From Incurvaria masculella (Eukaryota; Arthropoda; Insecta; Lepidoptera; Incurvariidae), in contig OX335644.1 of NCBI GenBank assembly GCA_946894095.1, forward strand, positions 5,871,595 through 5,935,594: 64,000 bases of DNA, in the 5' to 3' direction. This document shows positions 47,801-52,045 of this stretch, in pieces. A program made the translations under genes and the position numbers. The notes under the pieces were generated by a model. It saw nothing but the letters and a program-made list of their open reading frames with translations. It was not told where the DNA came from and searched no databases. How positions within the stretch are numbered: position 1 is the first letter of the stretch; each line of letters begins with the position of its first letter.

Positions 47801-50800
47801 CCTGTTACCAATAAACCCAGATCAACCTCGGAATTGTTATACATACCATGTTTTGTCCCTTTCGATCGAAATTGAAACTGCATGTCAATGCAAAAGACAA
47901 CACATTGTATAACTATCCCGAGGTTGATTTGGGTTTATTAGTAAAGCCGACACAGGCTACAAATTTTTATTACAAATTGTTTCAAGATACTCTCCATAGT
48001 TCTCAATGCAAATTTCGATCCGCCTGAACCGGCTCTGGAAACATTTCTTCCAGTCTTCCTCCCAGGTCAGAAATGGCTGTTATGTGGGCAGCCATTACTT
48101 TTTCGGCATTTAAATAATACTTTCCTTTTATTTAATCTATACTATTAGGAATAAAAGTAAGTTACAGGGAGCTAAGTCAGGTAAGGTGGAAGAGTTAGGG
48201 TTCAAAACCAGATCCTTGAACAAATGCCATTGTTTATTTATTTATTTATTTATTTTATATTAGACAGGCAGCCTAGGCTGATGTGTCTAAATCGAGTACA
48301 TAGTTCATTGATATATTAACAAAATTTTTTTTTTTTTTAATTAATCGGTTTCAGTTCACTTAGTTGCTTATTTTAAAAATGTATTTATTTAGATAAGCGT
48401 CCAAACGATTCTTAAATTGATTAGTGTTGTTTGCACTTATAATGTCCTCTGGAAGTTGGTTCCAATCGTCAACCACTCTGTTGGTTATGAAGTGCTTCCG
48501 TGTGTTGGTTTTGTGTTCTGTTTTATTCAGTTTTAGAGTGTGGCCACGGAGGTGAGTGTTATGATTGAGTGTGAACATTTCCTTCATTGCTTCACAGTTG
48601 TATTTCTCAGTAAGCATTTTGTACACTTCTATTAAATCGCCTCGCATTCGTCTTTGGTGCAGGGTTGGTAGTTTGAGGGCCTTCAATCTTTCTTCATAGG
48701 GTAAGGTTTTTAGCTGCCAAGGGATTTTTGTAAACTTTCGTTGTACATTTTCCAGTAGAGTGATATCTTTGATGAAGTAGGGTTGCCAGACTTGAAAGGC
48801 GTACTCCAGGAGAGGTCGTACATACGACTTGTAAATTTTGAGTGTAACTTCAGGAGTGAGGTGGCGAAAGGACTTCTTGATGAGATAGGTCATGGAGTTA
48901 GCTCTCTTTATTATCTGTGCAATATGAGGCTCCCACTTTAGATCATGATTTACAAGGACTCCTAGGTCTCTTTGCTGGTGCACTGCAGATAGTCGGGTAT
49001 TGTTTAGAAAGTATGGAAGGTGCGGGTTCTGCTTCCCTAGATGGAGAACAGTGCATTTCTGAATGTTCAGTTTAATCAGCCAGTCCATTGACCACTGGTT
49101 CACTCGGTTTAGGTCTTCTTGTAATTCCCCATGGAGAATATGGGGGTTTGCGAAGAACTTGGAGTCATCTGCTAAGAAGCTCTTGTGACACTCAATAATA
49201 GCGTGGAGGTCAGTTATAAATATATTGAACAGGGTGGTCGAGATTACAGAACCCTGGGGAACTCCACTCCAGGCACGCTTCTTATCGGAGAATACTTCGC
49301 CGACTCGGACGGAGAGTCTTCGGCCTGTCAGGAAGGCCTCGATCCATTTGAGGAGTTGCCCTCGAATGCCGAAGTGTTCTAGCTTTGTAACCAGTCGACG
49401 CAGTGGGACCCGATCGAATGCTTTCTCATAGTCCAAGTATATAACGTCGACTGGCCTGTGATTGTCTAGTTCTGTTGTCCAATTGTTGAGGCATTCGAGT
49501 AGGTTGGTGACGGTCGAGCGCCCTTTCACGAATCCGTGTTGTTGCTCAGCGATCACATGGTGCTGCTCCAAGAAACTTCTAATGTTGGTGTTTATAATTT
49601 TCTCCATGCATTTACAGGCGATGCATGTGAGGCTTATGGGCCTGTAGTTAGTGGGGTCCAATTTATCTCCTTTTTTAAATATTGGAGTGACTAAGGCCTC
49701 CATCTAGTCCTCTGGCAATTTACCACTTGAAAAAGAACACTCCATTACTTGTTGCAAGGGTTTAATTAAGTTACACCTTTTCAGAATAATTGCCGGAATA
49801 CCGTCCGGCCCCATGGCGGAGTCTTCCTTTAATTCAGTGAGTATGTTACTTATGTGGCTCTCAGTGAAGGTGATGTCAGTGATGGAATCTTCAACACGAG
49901 CTATGGTTATTGTTGGAGGCGTGTCTTTGGGTTCGCGTACATAGTTGGCTTCAAACTGGGCAGCGAAGGCATTGGCTACATCGAGGTCGTCAGTAACAAT
50001 TACACCTGCGTGGTTTTTGAGCGTCCGTGGAACTGATGTTTTGGATGACATATTTTGCCTAATATAGCTGTGGAATGCCTTGTCCCCCCGGTTTGCAATG
50101 TTCTTTTCGTATTCCATTCTGGCTTTGCGAGTTAAGGTTAATAGCCGGTTGTTTATTATTCGGTAAGTTCGGTAATCATTTTCGTGTCCTGTTAGTTGGT
50201 ATTTATTCCATTTGGTTTTTTTTTGCTTTATGATGTCAGTTATATATTTTTGTATCCATGGTTTGTTCGAGTGATTTGTGGTGTTACGACTGTTTGGAGA
50301 GTTTTCATTGACTGAGTTCATTAAGGTTGATTTTAATAGTTGCCATTTTTCATTGATTGAGGGCAAGGCATACATAGATTCTATAAGTGATGGCACATTT
50401 AAATCTTGATGAATAGCTTCAAAATTAGCTTTAAAATAGTTTTTTCTGATTTTCTGCGTTGATTTGTTGGGTTTGGTTTCCAACTGTGCTGTGGCAAGAA
50501 GAACTGAATGGTCTGACTTTCCGATGGGTGCATGATGATCAAGTTTAGTTATAAAGTTTTCGTCGTTGCACATGATCAGGTCAAGTAGTGAGGGTCGGTT
50601 TCCATCCCGGAATCTGGTTGGTTGACTGACAATTTGATGCAGATTGCTCTGTAGGTACATTTCCTCAAAGTAAAATTCACGTCCAGGCAGGCTGTGTTGT
50701 ATGGAGTTCAGTGGCCATTTTATTGCTCTATAATTGTTATCAGGGAATTGACCAAATATGCATTAACGGTCTTTGCTAGCCATTTCTGCACAGCTGCAAA

Positions 50801-51352
50801 AACTTTTGGCAATGCCACTGAGTTAATAATGAGTAATACATTCTGAGTTAACCGATCTACAATTTTCTAGCATTCATGTCGCCAGATGGCCACTCTTTGA
50901 GAAAATTAAACCATTTTTCAGATCTAGGTCTAATGTTTTGAGATCTTTGCAATTTTGTTGGCAAATGGCCACCTGGAAACAGCCATACCGACAAACGCTT
51001 ATTGCGTACCATTTCAGAAACACGCCTTGAGGACCCATTTTCTTAACATAGTCGTATTTTTATCGCCCGCGCTCATCGCGCACGTGCACAACGTCGTCAC
51101 CAAACATCCCGCATCAGCGCGCGCTTGAATGGCATGCCACCGTGATACTTCTACAAATGCGATGGTGTCAGGTTGGCGAACGCAGAGCTGCCCGTGGAGG
51201 TGGAGAGCGGCGAGACGACGCGCTGCACGCTCGGCGGCAAGCAGCGCGCGCTGCAGCTCCCCGCGCCCACGCCCGTGTCCTCGCCCACCGCCGCACCCTT
51301 CACGCACGCGCACAACGTCATCACGTACCATCCCGCGTCGGCACGCGCGTGA
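23719..51352 (+). CDS. Myo31DF: Class I unconventional myosin, Myo1D/Myo31DF type (17 exons, N-terminus missing)
   Basis: Actin-based motor ATPase that links F-actin to membranes; in Drosophila the orthologue sets left-right asymmetry (established knowledge). Joined exons: 23719-23899, 27863-27984, 30142-30361, 31660-31857, 32276-32518, 33405-33555, 35334-35491, 36668-36789, 37712-37862, 38480-38626, 39329-39555, 40546-40695, 41241-41423, 46389-46542, 46953-47102, 47497-47720, 51172-51352. All have AG/GT borders and consistent phases, giving 986 residues plus TGA. Window residue numbers: P-loop GESGSGKT 70-77, switch I NAKTTRN 118-124 and NDNSSRFG 124-131, switch II DIYGFE 342-347, DALAK near 305, IQ neck about 659-698, TH1 tail from about 750. 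The family is about 1000-1020 residues, so about 30 N-terminal residues are missing. The first base of exon 1 completes a codon begun in an unseen exon. Assignment to Myo1D rather than Myo1A/C rests on the closeness of motor, neck and tail to insect Myo31DF as I recall it. Confidence 0.93.
24533..24936 (+). mobile_element. SINE family B copy with 5S rRNA-like head
   Basis: The head at about 24575-24632 contains CCGAAGTTAAGCAACG and TTGGATGGGTGACC, which resemble the internal promoter region of animal 5S rRNA. The body (about 24655-24915) is the common family B body (AGGTGGTAGGG, CCCGCCCGGGTTGGTACC, GGTATTAGCCATCCATGTCC) and a 20-base A-tail ends it. It is inserted into a G-run of the exon E1 array, with G-runs on both sides as likely target duplication. 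Confidence 0.85.
25785..26153 (+). mobile_element. SINE family B copy with 5S-like head, inserted in array unit 10
   Basis: The head has GTAGCTCAGTG and GGTTCTGGGTGGGTGACC, a diverged version of the head at 24533. The family B body and a short A-tail follow. It splits the tenth copy of the exon E1 repeat after its codons for MYDV. Confidence 0.82.
26304..26671 (+). mobile_element. piggyBac-type MITE (TTAA target duplication), copy 2
   Basis: The 368-bp element is flanked by TTAA at 26300-26303 and 26672-26675. Termini are inverted (CGGCCCGTAAGC and GCTTACGGGCCG) and a longer inverted segment with CATACAAACGTAGTTTACTA follows inside. The interior has a second mirror pair (ATATCTGTGTCTGCATG and its complement), so the whole can fold into one hairpin. 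It interrupts the last unit of the exon E1 array. No transposase. Confidence 0.85.
26796..26990 (+). mobile_element. Non-LTR retrotransposon C-terminal remnant
   Basis: Begins right after the last array unit with [23 protein letters not shown], matching the [20 protein letters not shown] motif at 41070. Short and broken by a stop. Confidence 0.55.
27444..27706 (+). mobile_element. SINE family A copy in Myo31DF intron 1
   Basis: Complete copy with head AAAACCGGCCAAGTGCGAG, five GGAC repeats and GGGTACGGAACCCTAG end. It ends about 30 bp before the triplicated exon E2 acceptor unit. Confidence 0.83.
27735..27862 (+). repeat. Triplicated acceptor region of Myo31DF exon E2
   Basis: A unit of about 53 bp (GTGGTTCCAGGGTAGAGA type) occurs three times, ending at the true acceptor. 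The upstream versions have CTCCAGGGTAGAGAT and TTCCAAGGTAGAGAT where the real one has TTCCAGGGCAGAGAC; the first keeps an AG and would read Gly-Arg-Asp-stop, the second has AAG. Confidence 0.8.
27863..27984 (+). CDS. Myo31DF: Myo31DF exon E2 (P-loop)
   Basis: Encodes residues 61-100 plus two bases. It holds the ATP-binding P-loop [11 protein letters not shown]; the usual class I form is GESGAGKT, so one Ala is Ser here. Acceptor AG is at 27861-27862 and donor GT at 27985. Two decoy copies of the acceptor region lie just upstream (see separate repeat entry). Confidence 0.95.
28676..28795 (-). mobile_element. SINE family B body fragment in Myo31DF intron 2
   Basis: Minus-strand CATTCCCGAAGGAAAAAGGT, GTCATGCCAGGGCC and TATTGCTGCTTCGACCACC. 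Both ends missing. Confidence 0.65.
29620..29830 (+). repeat. Interspersed repeat family C, copy 3 (Myo31DF intron 2)
   Basis: Close copy of 635-850; ends GAGCGGGTTGGGCCACC followed by TTAA. Confidence 0.8.
29876..30060 (+). mobile_element. SINE family B head and 5' body fragment in Myo31DF intron 2
   Basis: Diverged tRNA-like head with CAGGGTGTAAATTCCCGCCC in the B-box position, then TTTGAGTTGGATAAG and GGAATCCATGTAAAATTGTG. Confidence 0.6.
30142..30361 (+). CDS. Myo31DF: Myo31DF exon E3 (switch I)
   Basis: Encodes residues 101-174: [19 protein letters not shown], then switch I ([13 protein letters not shown]), [14 protein letters not shown] and [10 protein letters not shown], all hallmark motor motifs. 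The first base completes Arg 101 (ag+g). Donor GTGAGC follows CAG at 30361. A short partial copy of this exon's beginning lies about 18 bp after the donor. Confidence 0.95.
30379..30418 (+). repeat. Partial copy of exon E3 start, 18 bp after its donor
   Basis: About 40 bp beginning ACGTGCTGATACAGTC repeat the exon E3 bases coding [12 protein letters not shown] with a few substitutions (it would read [12 protein letters not shown]). It has no acceptor and is cut off at its 3' end. Confidence 0.88.
31050..31200 (+). mobile_element. SINE family B 3' fragment in Myo31DF intron 3
   Basis: GTCCATATTTTCCATC, CTCATAAAGGAAAGGTCCTG, ATGTCATGATGG and TATTACCCATCCATG followed by a short A-rich end. Confidence 0.65.
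31290..31640 (+). mobile_element. SINE family B copy with an insertion, ending at the exon E4 acceptor
   Basis: The first part ends CACCTAAGTCCTTCGGGAAT (about 31412); about 160 bp of other sequence intervenes; the element resumes GCGGTGTGTTGGGCTGG at 31575 and ends GTCCGGTCACATAATAAAAA at 31640. The inserted piece resembles 39000-39100 (TTTATT...ATCC.TAGACAGTACA). Confidence 0.75.
31660..31857 (+). CDS. Myo31DF: Myo31DF exon E4 (motor, upper 50K region)
   Basis: Encodes 66 residues (175-240) from [13 protein letters not shown] through [22 protein letters not shown]. The sequence is more diverged from the fly protein than the other motor exons, but phase and position fit. The acceptor AG (31658-31659) sits about 19 bp after the A-rich tail of a SINE and has no good pyrimidine tract. 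Donor GTGAGT at 31858. Confidence 0.9.
32276..32518 (+). CDS. Myo31DF: Myo31DF exon E5 (motor, TEDS/DALAK region)
   Basis: Encodes residues 241-321, from [12 protein letters not shown] to [10 protein letters not shown], with DALAK near residue 305. Counting 16 residues back from DALAK, the usual rule for the TEDS regulatory site, lands on Asp; that assignment is an inference. The first half is very GC-rich and Ala/Gly-rich compared with the fly sequence. The acceptor region (ending gcgcgcgcag) is poor in pyrimidines. Donor GT at 32519. Confidence 0.92.
32628..32917 (-). mobile_element. SINE family A copy in Myo31DF intron 5
   Basis: Minus-strand copy: TTAGGGTTCCGTACCCAAAG, (GTCC)n run and GCGACTCGCACTTGGCCG. 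Confidence 0.83.
33022..33051. repeat. Perfect 30-bp palindrome
   Basis: ATTCTAGTCCAGCAG followed directly by its reverse complement. A half-site version (CATTCTAGTCCAGCCGCTG) lies 80 bp upstream at about 32927. In Myo31DF intron 5. Confidence 0.9.
33405..33555 (+). CDS. Myo31DF: Myo31DF exon E6 (switch II)
   Basis: Encodes residues 322-371 plus one base: [10 protein letters not shown], then switch II and relay region [20 protein letters not shown] and [10 protein letters not shown]. These are among the most conserved residues of any myosin. Acceptor GCAG at 33401-33404, donor GTGAGG from 33556. Confidence 0.96.
33643..34060 (-). mobile_element. 3' fragment of a related non-LTR retrotransposon
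   Basis: The minus strand codes [20 protein letters not shown] then EHWNKLP, the C-terminal end of ORF2 of the 42-46 kb family, with frame changes upstream. It ends with the same 3' hairpin type (CAGCTTGCAGCTG) and an (ATT)-rich run. In Myo31DF intron 6. Confidence 0.85.
34117..34953. mobile_element. Foldback-like MITE with about 250-bp inverted arms
   Basis: Arms about 34117-34362 and 34700-34953 are inverted copies (shared CCGAAATG, CATTAAGTTTGCAACATTT, ATCTCCTAAACAAATATTTA, ACTGTGAATTTGCAACAATT) at roughly three quarters identity by eye. The AT-rich centre has no ORF. In Myo31DF intron 6. Confidence 0.82.
35334..35491 (+). CDS. Myo31DF: Myo31DF exon E7 (relay helix to lower 50K)
   Basis: Encodes [18 protein letters not shown], then [15 protein letters not shown] and [15 protein letters not shown] (residues 372-424). 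The first two bases complete Glu. Donor GTTAGT at 35492. Just after the donor there is a short, mutated copy of this exon's own middle. Confidence 0.95.
35499..35531 (+). repeat. Partial copy of exon E7 interior, just after its donor
   Basis: AGAGGGCATCACATAGACA and following bases resemble the exon E7 bases CGAGGGCATCACGTGGACA that code EGITWTPID. It is short (about 33 bp) and mutated, so chance similarity is possible but unlikely. Confidence 0.65.
35639..36011. mobile_element. piggyBac-type MITE (TTAA target duplication), copy 3
   Basis: Flanked by TTAA at 35635-35638 and 36012-36015. Termini GAACGGCCCGTAAGC and GCTTACGGCCCCACC; same internal mirror structure as the copy at 26304. It is in the opposite orientation or simply near-palindromic. 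In Myo31DF intron 7. Confidence 0.85.
36352..36575 (-). mobile_element. SINE family B copy in Myo31DF intron 7
   Basis: Minus-strand tail-to-body: TATGTAACTGAACATGGATG, ACTAGGTGCCATGCAAGG, GATGGAAAACACGGACA and ACCACCCCGGGCGGG. Head missing. Confidence 0.75.
36668..36789 (+). CDS. Myo31DF: Myo31DF exon E8 (motor)
   Basis: Encodes [32 protein letters not shown] and VDFRI plus two bases of Thr (residues 425-465). Acceptor GACAG ends at 36667; donor GTGAGT at 36790. A minus-strand SINE family B copy ends about 100 bp upstream. Confidence 0.95.
36940..37266 (+). mobile_element. SINE family B copy with tRNA-like head in Myo31DF intron 8
   Basis: Head TGTAGGGCCTAGAGAACTTG, B-box-like GGGTTCAAATGCTC (about 36983), CTTTCTCTTTCC, GACCTGTTCCATGG, then tail GGTATTAGCCATCAATGTCC. 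The centre of the body is shortened. Confidence 0.75.
37712..37862 (+). CDS. Myo31DF: Myo31DF exon E9 (HYAGDV region)
   Basis: Encodes [32 protein letters not shown] and [11 protein letters not shown] (residues 466-515); the first base completes Thr 465. HYAGDV is a universal myosin motor motif. Acceptor GCAG at 37708-37711, donor GTATCA at 37863. Confidence 0.95.
38318..38335 (+). repeat. (GT)n microsatellite
   Basis: GTGTGTGTGTGTGTGTG in Myo31DF intron 9. Confidence 0.85.
38480..38626 (+). CDS. Myo31DF: Myo31DF exon E10 (actin-binding and SH1 region)
   Basis: Encodes [20 protein letters not shown] and [20 protein letters not shown] (residues 516-564); FYVRCVKPN is the conserved SH-helix region. 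Phase 0 at both ends. Acceptor TTTAG at 38475-38479, donor GTAAGT at 38627. Confidence 0.95.
39329..39555 (+). CDS. Myo31DF: Myo31DF exon E11 (converter)
   Basis: Encodes [40 protein letters not shown] and YGHTKLFI plus two bases of Arg (residues 565-640): the converter and end of the motor. The closeness to the insect Myo31DF sequence here is the main reason for the gene symbol. Donor GTGAGG at 39556. Confidence 0.95.
39633..39653 (-). repeat. Short interstitial telomere-type repeat
   Basis: Four CCTAA/TTAGG units in a row (complement of the insect telomere motif) in Myo31DF intron 11. A two-unit TTAGG run also occurs at 10441-10455. Confidence 0.7.
39719..40431 (-). mobile_element. Internally deleted non-LTR retrotransposon fragment
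   Basis: The minus strand is open for 165 codons with [20 protein letters not shown] and [11 protein letters not shown], the RT finger region, then [15 protein letters not shown]. The lower-coordinate end (39719-39745) has the complement of AATTTGAGTTTGAGTTTG, a 3' end I associate with lepidopteran LINEs. Palm and later motifs are missing. Intron 11. Confidence 0.75.
40546..40695 (+). CDS. Myo31DF: Myo31DF exon E12 (IQ neck)
   Basis: Encodes residues 641-689. An IQ motif is clear ([19 protein letters not shown], pattern Q-x3-RG-x3-R) and a second degenerate IQ starts with [11 protein letters not shown] motifs bind calmodulin or myosin light chains. The acceptor is preceded by a G-rich, pyrimidine-poor stretch. 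Confidence 0.95.
40795..41160 (+). mobile_element. Decayed RT C-terminal fragment of a non-LTR retrotransposon
   Basis: The + strand reads [19 protein letters not shown], the post-palm motif of CR1/Jockey-type RTs, then after stops and frame changes [20 protein letters not shown], a C-terminal motif of such elements. Intron 12. Confidence 0.78.
41241..41423 (+). CDS. Myo31DF: Myo31DF exon E13 (second IQ and start of tail)
   Basis: Encodes [27 protein letters not shown] and [20 protein letters not shown] plus DQWPQL (residues 691-750). The W-P-P and R-W-x-A patterns match the linker and the start of the TH1 tail of Myo31DF. The donor is GTGGGT at 41424; the reading frame would run into a TAG soon after, which supports splicing here. 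The following intron carries the full-length retrotransposon. Confidence 0.93.
41710..41984 (-). mobile_element. SINE family A copy joined to family B tail, Myo31DF intron 13
   Basis: Complete minus-strand copy; its head (CACTTGGCCGGTTTTTT) abuts the A-tail of the minus-strand SINE family B copy at 41985, the same junction as at 6074-6080. Confidence 0.83.
41985..42050 (-). mobile_element. SINE family B tail, left of the nested LINE
   Basis: Minus-strand TATGTAACTGTGCCTGG, then ATATTAACCCAACACACTGC. Continues at 46115 beyond the inserted retrotransposon. Confidence 0.8.
42255..45077 (-). CDS. Retrotransposon ORF2: endonuclease-reverse transcriptase, 940 residues
   Basis: APE-type endonuclease followed by reverse transcriptase, the enzymes of target-primed reverse transcription. 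Endonuclease motifs: N14, E41 (TETHL), GDFN at 151-154 and SDH near 229. RT motifs in order: [79 protein letters not shown]-terminal [20 protein letters not shown] is typical of CR1/Rex/L2-like families. I start it at ATG 45077; an in-frame GTG lies one codon earlier. The start overlaps the ORF1 stop (TGATG), suggesting termination-reinitiation. No inactivating change is visible. Confidence 0.93.
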   Translation of the reverse strand: MLSNITEFTFFYTNLASLTAKFDLLLIEINKLKPTCIIITETHLTPDVGDSIISISGYTLFRQDRGGGKKWGGVAIYISNYHKNIPIVAKRNTIYHNNNVEALWLDLKYNNFNILLGGVYRPTHYTLEESDKQLFDLIKQASEAGTTLILGDFNLPDIHWPPKKFDGYNTLHDKFIEMYTSSNLHQLVNNITRKRNQQESLLDLIMCNDENLCTKLEYHPNVGKSDHLVILASVQIIENRGCYYPLKRLRPNYFKADYKSIATMLKEANLNNKHTDIIEAWNEFGSIAKNALNTHVPLSKQTVISANRPWINRDILELVKKKKQLWRLYQLVKSDKAYAAYRNINNNIVSVTRQARRSFETHIVETGPKSFYGYIRKQLSSKVGIPPALRAHNSTDIVTDHRGIANVFAKQFEKSHVRECDGPMPQIGVPRVENSIETVEFSPAAVYKSLQSFRNNTAMGPDSLPAVFLKECSTELCDHLAHIMTISFECGKLPTDWKEAIVTPIYKKGDKFDPANYRPISLTSIVCKAMEKIIISEIRAFLAHENVILEEQHGFVPRRSTVTNLLKCVDKWTCDWNERRPTDIIYLDYEKAFDRVPTKRLLHKLEHFGFRGNLLSWFRDFLTNRRFRVRVGEDMSEPYQVLSGVPQGSVVGPVAFGVFLTDLGEITHLNFSLFADDTKFFANPIIAQQKIQDTLDKISGWTKEWLLSLNASKCTVLHLGPKNPHHSYWLDGKMIETVTTQHDLGVTISEDLKWETHITEVVKKANSLLYMIRKAFSYINTELFLKLYKAYVRPLLEYAFLIWNPYFRKDIDLVEGVQRRATKMIATLKKQSYEHRLKVLGLSTLEERRQRGDLIETYKILNDYYNLPNLKEMFTKNTNIHLRGHSLKLNHSASNSNPRKHFLVNRVVDSWNKLPEEVISAETVNGFKNRLDKHLKAIKK
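45077..45817 (-). CDS. Retrotransposon ORF1: cysteine-rich zinc domain plus coiled coil, 246 residues
   Basis: Nucleic-acid-binding structural protein of the element (role known from LINE families). Eight cysteines at residues 4, 7, 23, 26, 31, 34, 56 and 59 form a PHD/RING-like zinc module. A predicted coiled coil follows at about 65-95 ([20 protein letters not shown]), then an RRM/CTD-like part with [15 protein letters not shown] and RPLKLIM (about 115-180) as in L1/CR1 ORF1 proteins. It starts at ATG 45817 and its TGA (45079-45077) overlaps the ORF2 ATG. No frameshift or stop is seen. Confidence 0.88.
   Translation of the reverse strand: MASCYKCDKKIQKVDEKNPKISCYGCERAVCVKCSGLTATELRVVTLTAQSLRYLCPDCEVGLRQLPSLKKLINDLSEEIGGLRREIAEMKKSRGEALNLDMVVEELEDRRLRSSNVILFGIPESSAEDAEQRKQEDASNVERALTALPQPPRPRALIRLGKPKPGSTTPRPLKLIMTGKREAIAVLKNRSKLPSSVSAKSDLTVYQQDKLRRLREELAERVAKGEDDITIKYVNNCPKIVQIPKK
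46115..46205 (-). mobile_element. SINE family B body, right of the nested LINE
   Basis: Resumes the same SINE: AAGGAATTAGGTGCCATGCC, GAGCACAGCTACATTGAAC and GGGCAACACGGACAATTTG. With 41985-42050 it reconstructs the normal order of the family body. Confidence 0.8.
46389..46542 (+). CDS. Myo31DF: Myo31DF exon E14 (TH1 tail)
   Basis: Encodes [26 protein letters not shown] and [17 protein letters not shown] (residues 752-802). This is the basic part of the TH1 domain that binds acidic phospholipids. The first base completes Lys 751. Acceptor GATCAG ends at 46388; donor GTACTA at 46543. Confidence 0.93.
46597..46900 (+). mobile_element. SINE family B copy with well-preserved tRNA-like head, Myo31DF intron 14
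   Basis: TAGCTTAGTGGCGCGAGG (A-box-like, 46606) and GGGTTTAAATCCTC (B-box-like, 46648) with normal tRNA spacing, then CTACTAGGTGGTAGGG, CCGCCCGGGTTAGTACC and GGTCGAAGCGGCAATG. Tail truncated about 50 bp before exon E15. Confidence 0.82.
46953..47102 (+). CDS. Myo31DF: Myo31DF exon E15 (TH1 tail)
   Basis: Encodes [35 protein letters not shown] and [11 protein letters not shown] (residues 803-852), the PH-like beta strands of the TH1 domain. Phase 0 at both ends. The acceptor has a good T-run and lies about 50 bp after a SINE family B copy. Confidence 0.94.
47497..47720 (+). CDS. Myo31DF: Myo31DF exon E16 (TH1 tail with Gly/Pro insertion)
   Basis: Encodes residues 853-926: [30 protein letters not shown], then a low-complexity insertion ([10 protein letters not shown], eight Gly in a row, then APPPPSRP), then [15 protein letters not shown]. 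In the fly protein, as I recall it, the matching loop is short and without poly-Gly. Two bases of Leu 927 end the exon; donor GTACGT at 47721. Confidence 0.93.
47805..47945. mobile_element. 141-bp MITE with 38-bp inverted arms in Myo31DF intron 16
   Basis: Arms 47805-47842 and 47908-47945 (TTACCAATAAACCCAGATC and its complement at the far end) differ at about five positions. No ORF. Confidence 0.82.
48230..50740 (-). mobile_element. 5'-truncated non-LTR retrotransposon related to the 42-46 kb element
   Basis: It carries the C-terminal end of the endonuclease, the whole RT and the C-terminal domain, then a 3' UTR with the palindrome CAGCCTAGGCTG and a (ATTT)n terminal run at 48235-48260. The 5' end is lost at about 50740. 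It lies antisense within Myo31DF intron 16. Confidence 0.88.
48360..50660 (-). pseudogene. Truncated ORF2 (endonuclease C-terminus and reverse transcriptase) with one in-frame stop
   Basis: Two open stretches, 50660-49704 (318 residues) and 49703-48360 (447 residues), are one frame divided by a single TAG where the intact relative has a Trp ([22 protein letters not shown] against [19 protein letters not shown]). Motifs: [55 protein letters not shown] and the catalytic FLADDSKFF (LADD in place of FADD), then [20 protein letters not shown]. The frame stays open upstream to about 50735. Otherwise well preserved, so a recent insertion. Confidence 0.9.
51065..51127 (+). pseudogene. Decayed copy of the end of terminal exon E17
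   Basis: Reading + strand it gives [20 protein letters not shown] then TGA, against [19 protein letters not shown] in the real exon 225 bp downstream. No acceptor or upstream exon frame is evident. It lies in intron 16, 45 bp before the true exon. Confidence 0.82.
51172..51352 (+). CDS. Myo31DF: Myo31DF terminal coding exon E17
   Basis: Encodes residues 928-986 and the TGA stop (51350-51352): [35 protein letters not shown], then [13 protein letters not shown]. The first base completes Leu 927. Its last 15 or so codons have a decayed copy just upstream at 51065-51127. Confidence 0.92.
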
Positions 51353-51918
51353 CTCCAGACTGGCTTGCCACTCCTATATCGACTTGATTATCGGGGTTGC
51401 CAGTTGAAATAAGCTTTTTTATGTAAAAGATCAAGGTATTTTATTAGTGCGCGCAGCACCCTATTTTGTTTATTTATTAAATGCATTCACATTGAAACCG
51501 TCCCATCCCGCCCAACGACCTTCATAAAGGTTGCATTGCTGTATGGTCACAAGTGACCATATGGCGAATATAAAAATGTAAATAGTATTATTTCATCAAA
51601 TTAACATTTTGTACTATGCTGCTCTAGATTGCGGATGCTGTTGGATTATGTGTATTTATTATTTGGCCAGTTATATTCAAACTTGTTATATTGTCCTTAA
51701 TTTACAAAATCCAGCATTTCATAGCAGTTCGCCTTTTTTTTGCACCCACGTCATGCCCAATTCCTTCATAGTAGAAGGCCCAAGGAGTCAGAGGCAGAGG
51801 ACTGTGTAGGAGATAGTCTGTCGAGCGCGGACCGTTGAAAAAAACCAGCCGAGTTAGACTGCCCATTTCTGCACCACCGCCTTGATGCCTTCATTATTTT
51901 ACAGAAAGTATTTAATGA

Positions 51919-51924
51919 AATAAA
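51919..51924 (+). promoter_or_regulatory. Candidate polyadenylation signal (proximal)
   Basis: Exact AATAAA, 567 bp after the Myo31DF stop codon, followed by a T/G-rich stretch. Confidence 0.4.
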
Positions 51925-52039
51925 AAAATGTGTCATATTTATTTCAAGTCTATGATGCCATGATTATTAAGTGAAGTTATGTTATTGTATGCTTTGTCAT
52001 GTTAGTGAATATTTATCGTGAGTTAAGTGAGTATTTTTT

Positions 52040-52045
52040 AATAAA
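52040..52045 (+). promoter_or_regulatory. Candidate polyadenylation signal (distal)
   Basis: Exact AATAAA within a T-rich context, 688 bp after the stop codon, followed by T-rich sequence. Confidence 0.45.

Larger units (their letters stand above)
51353..52045 (+). other. Myo31DF: Probable 3' UTR of Myo31DF
   Basis: AT-rich sequence following the TGA with no conserved ORF. Two AATAAA hexamers (51919-51924 and 52040-52045) suggest cleavage within a few tens of bases after one of them. Extent is inferred from these signals only. Confidence 0.55.
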
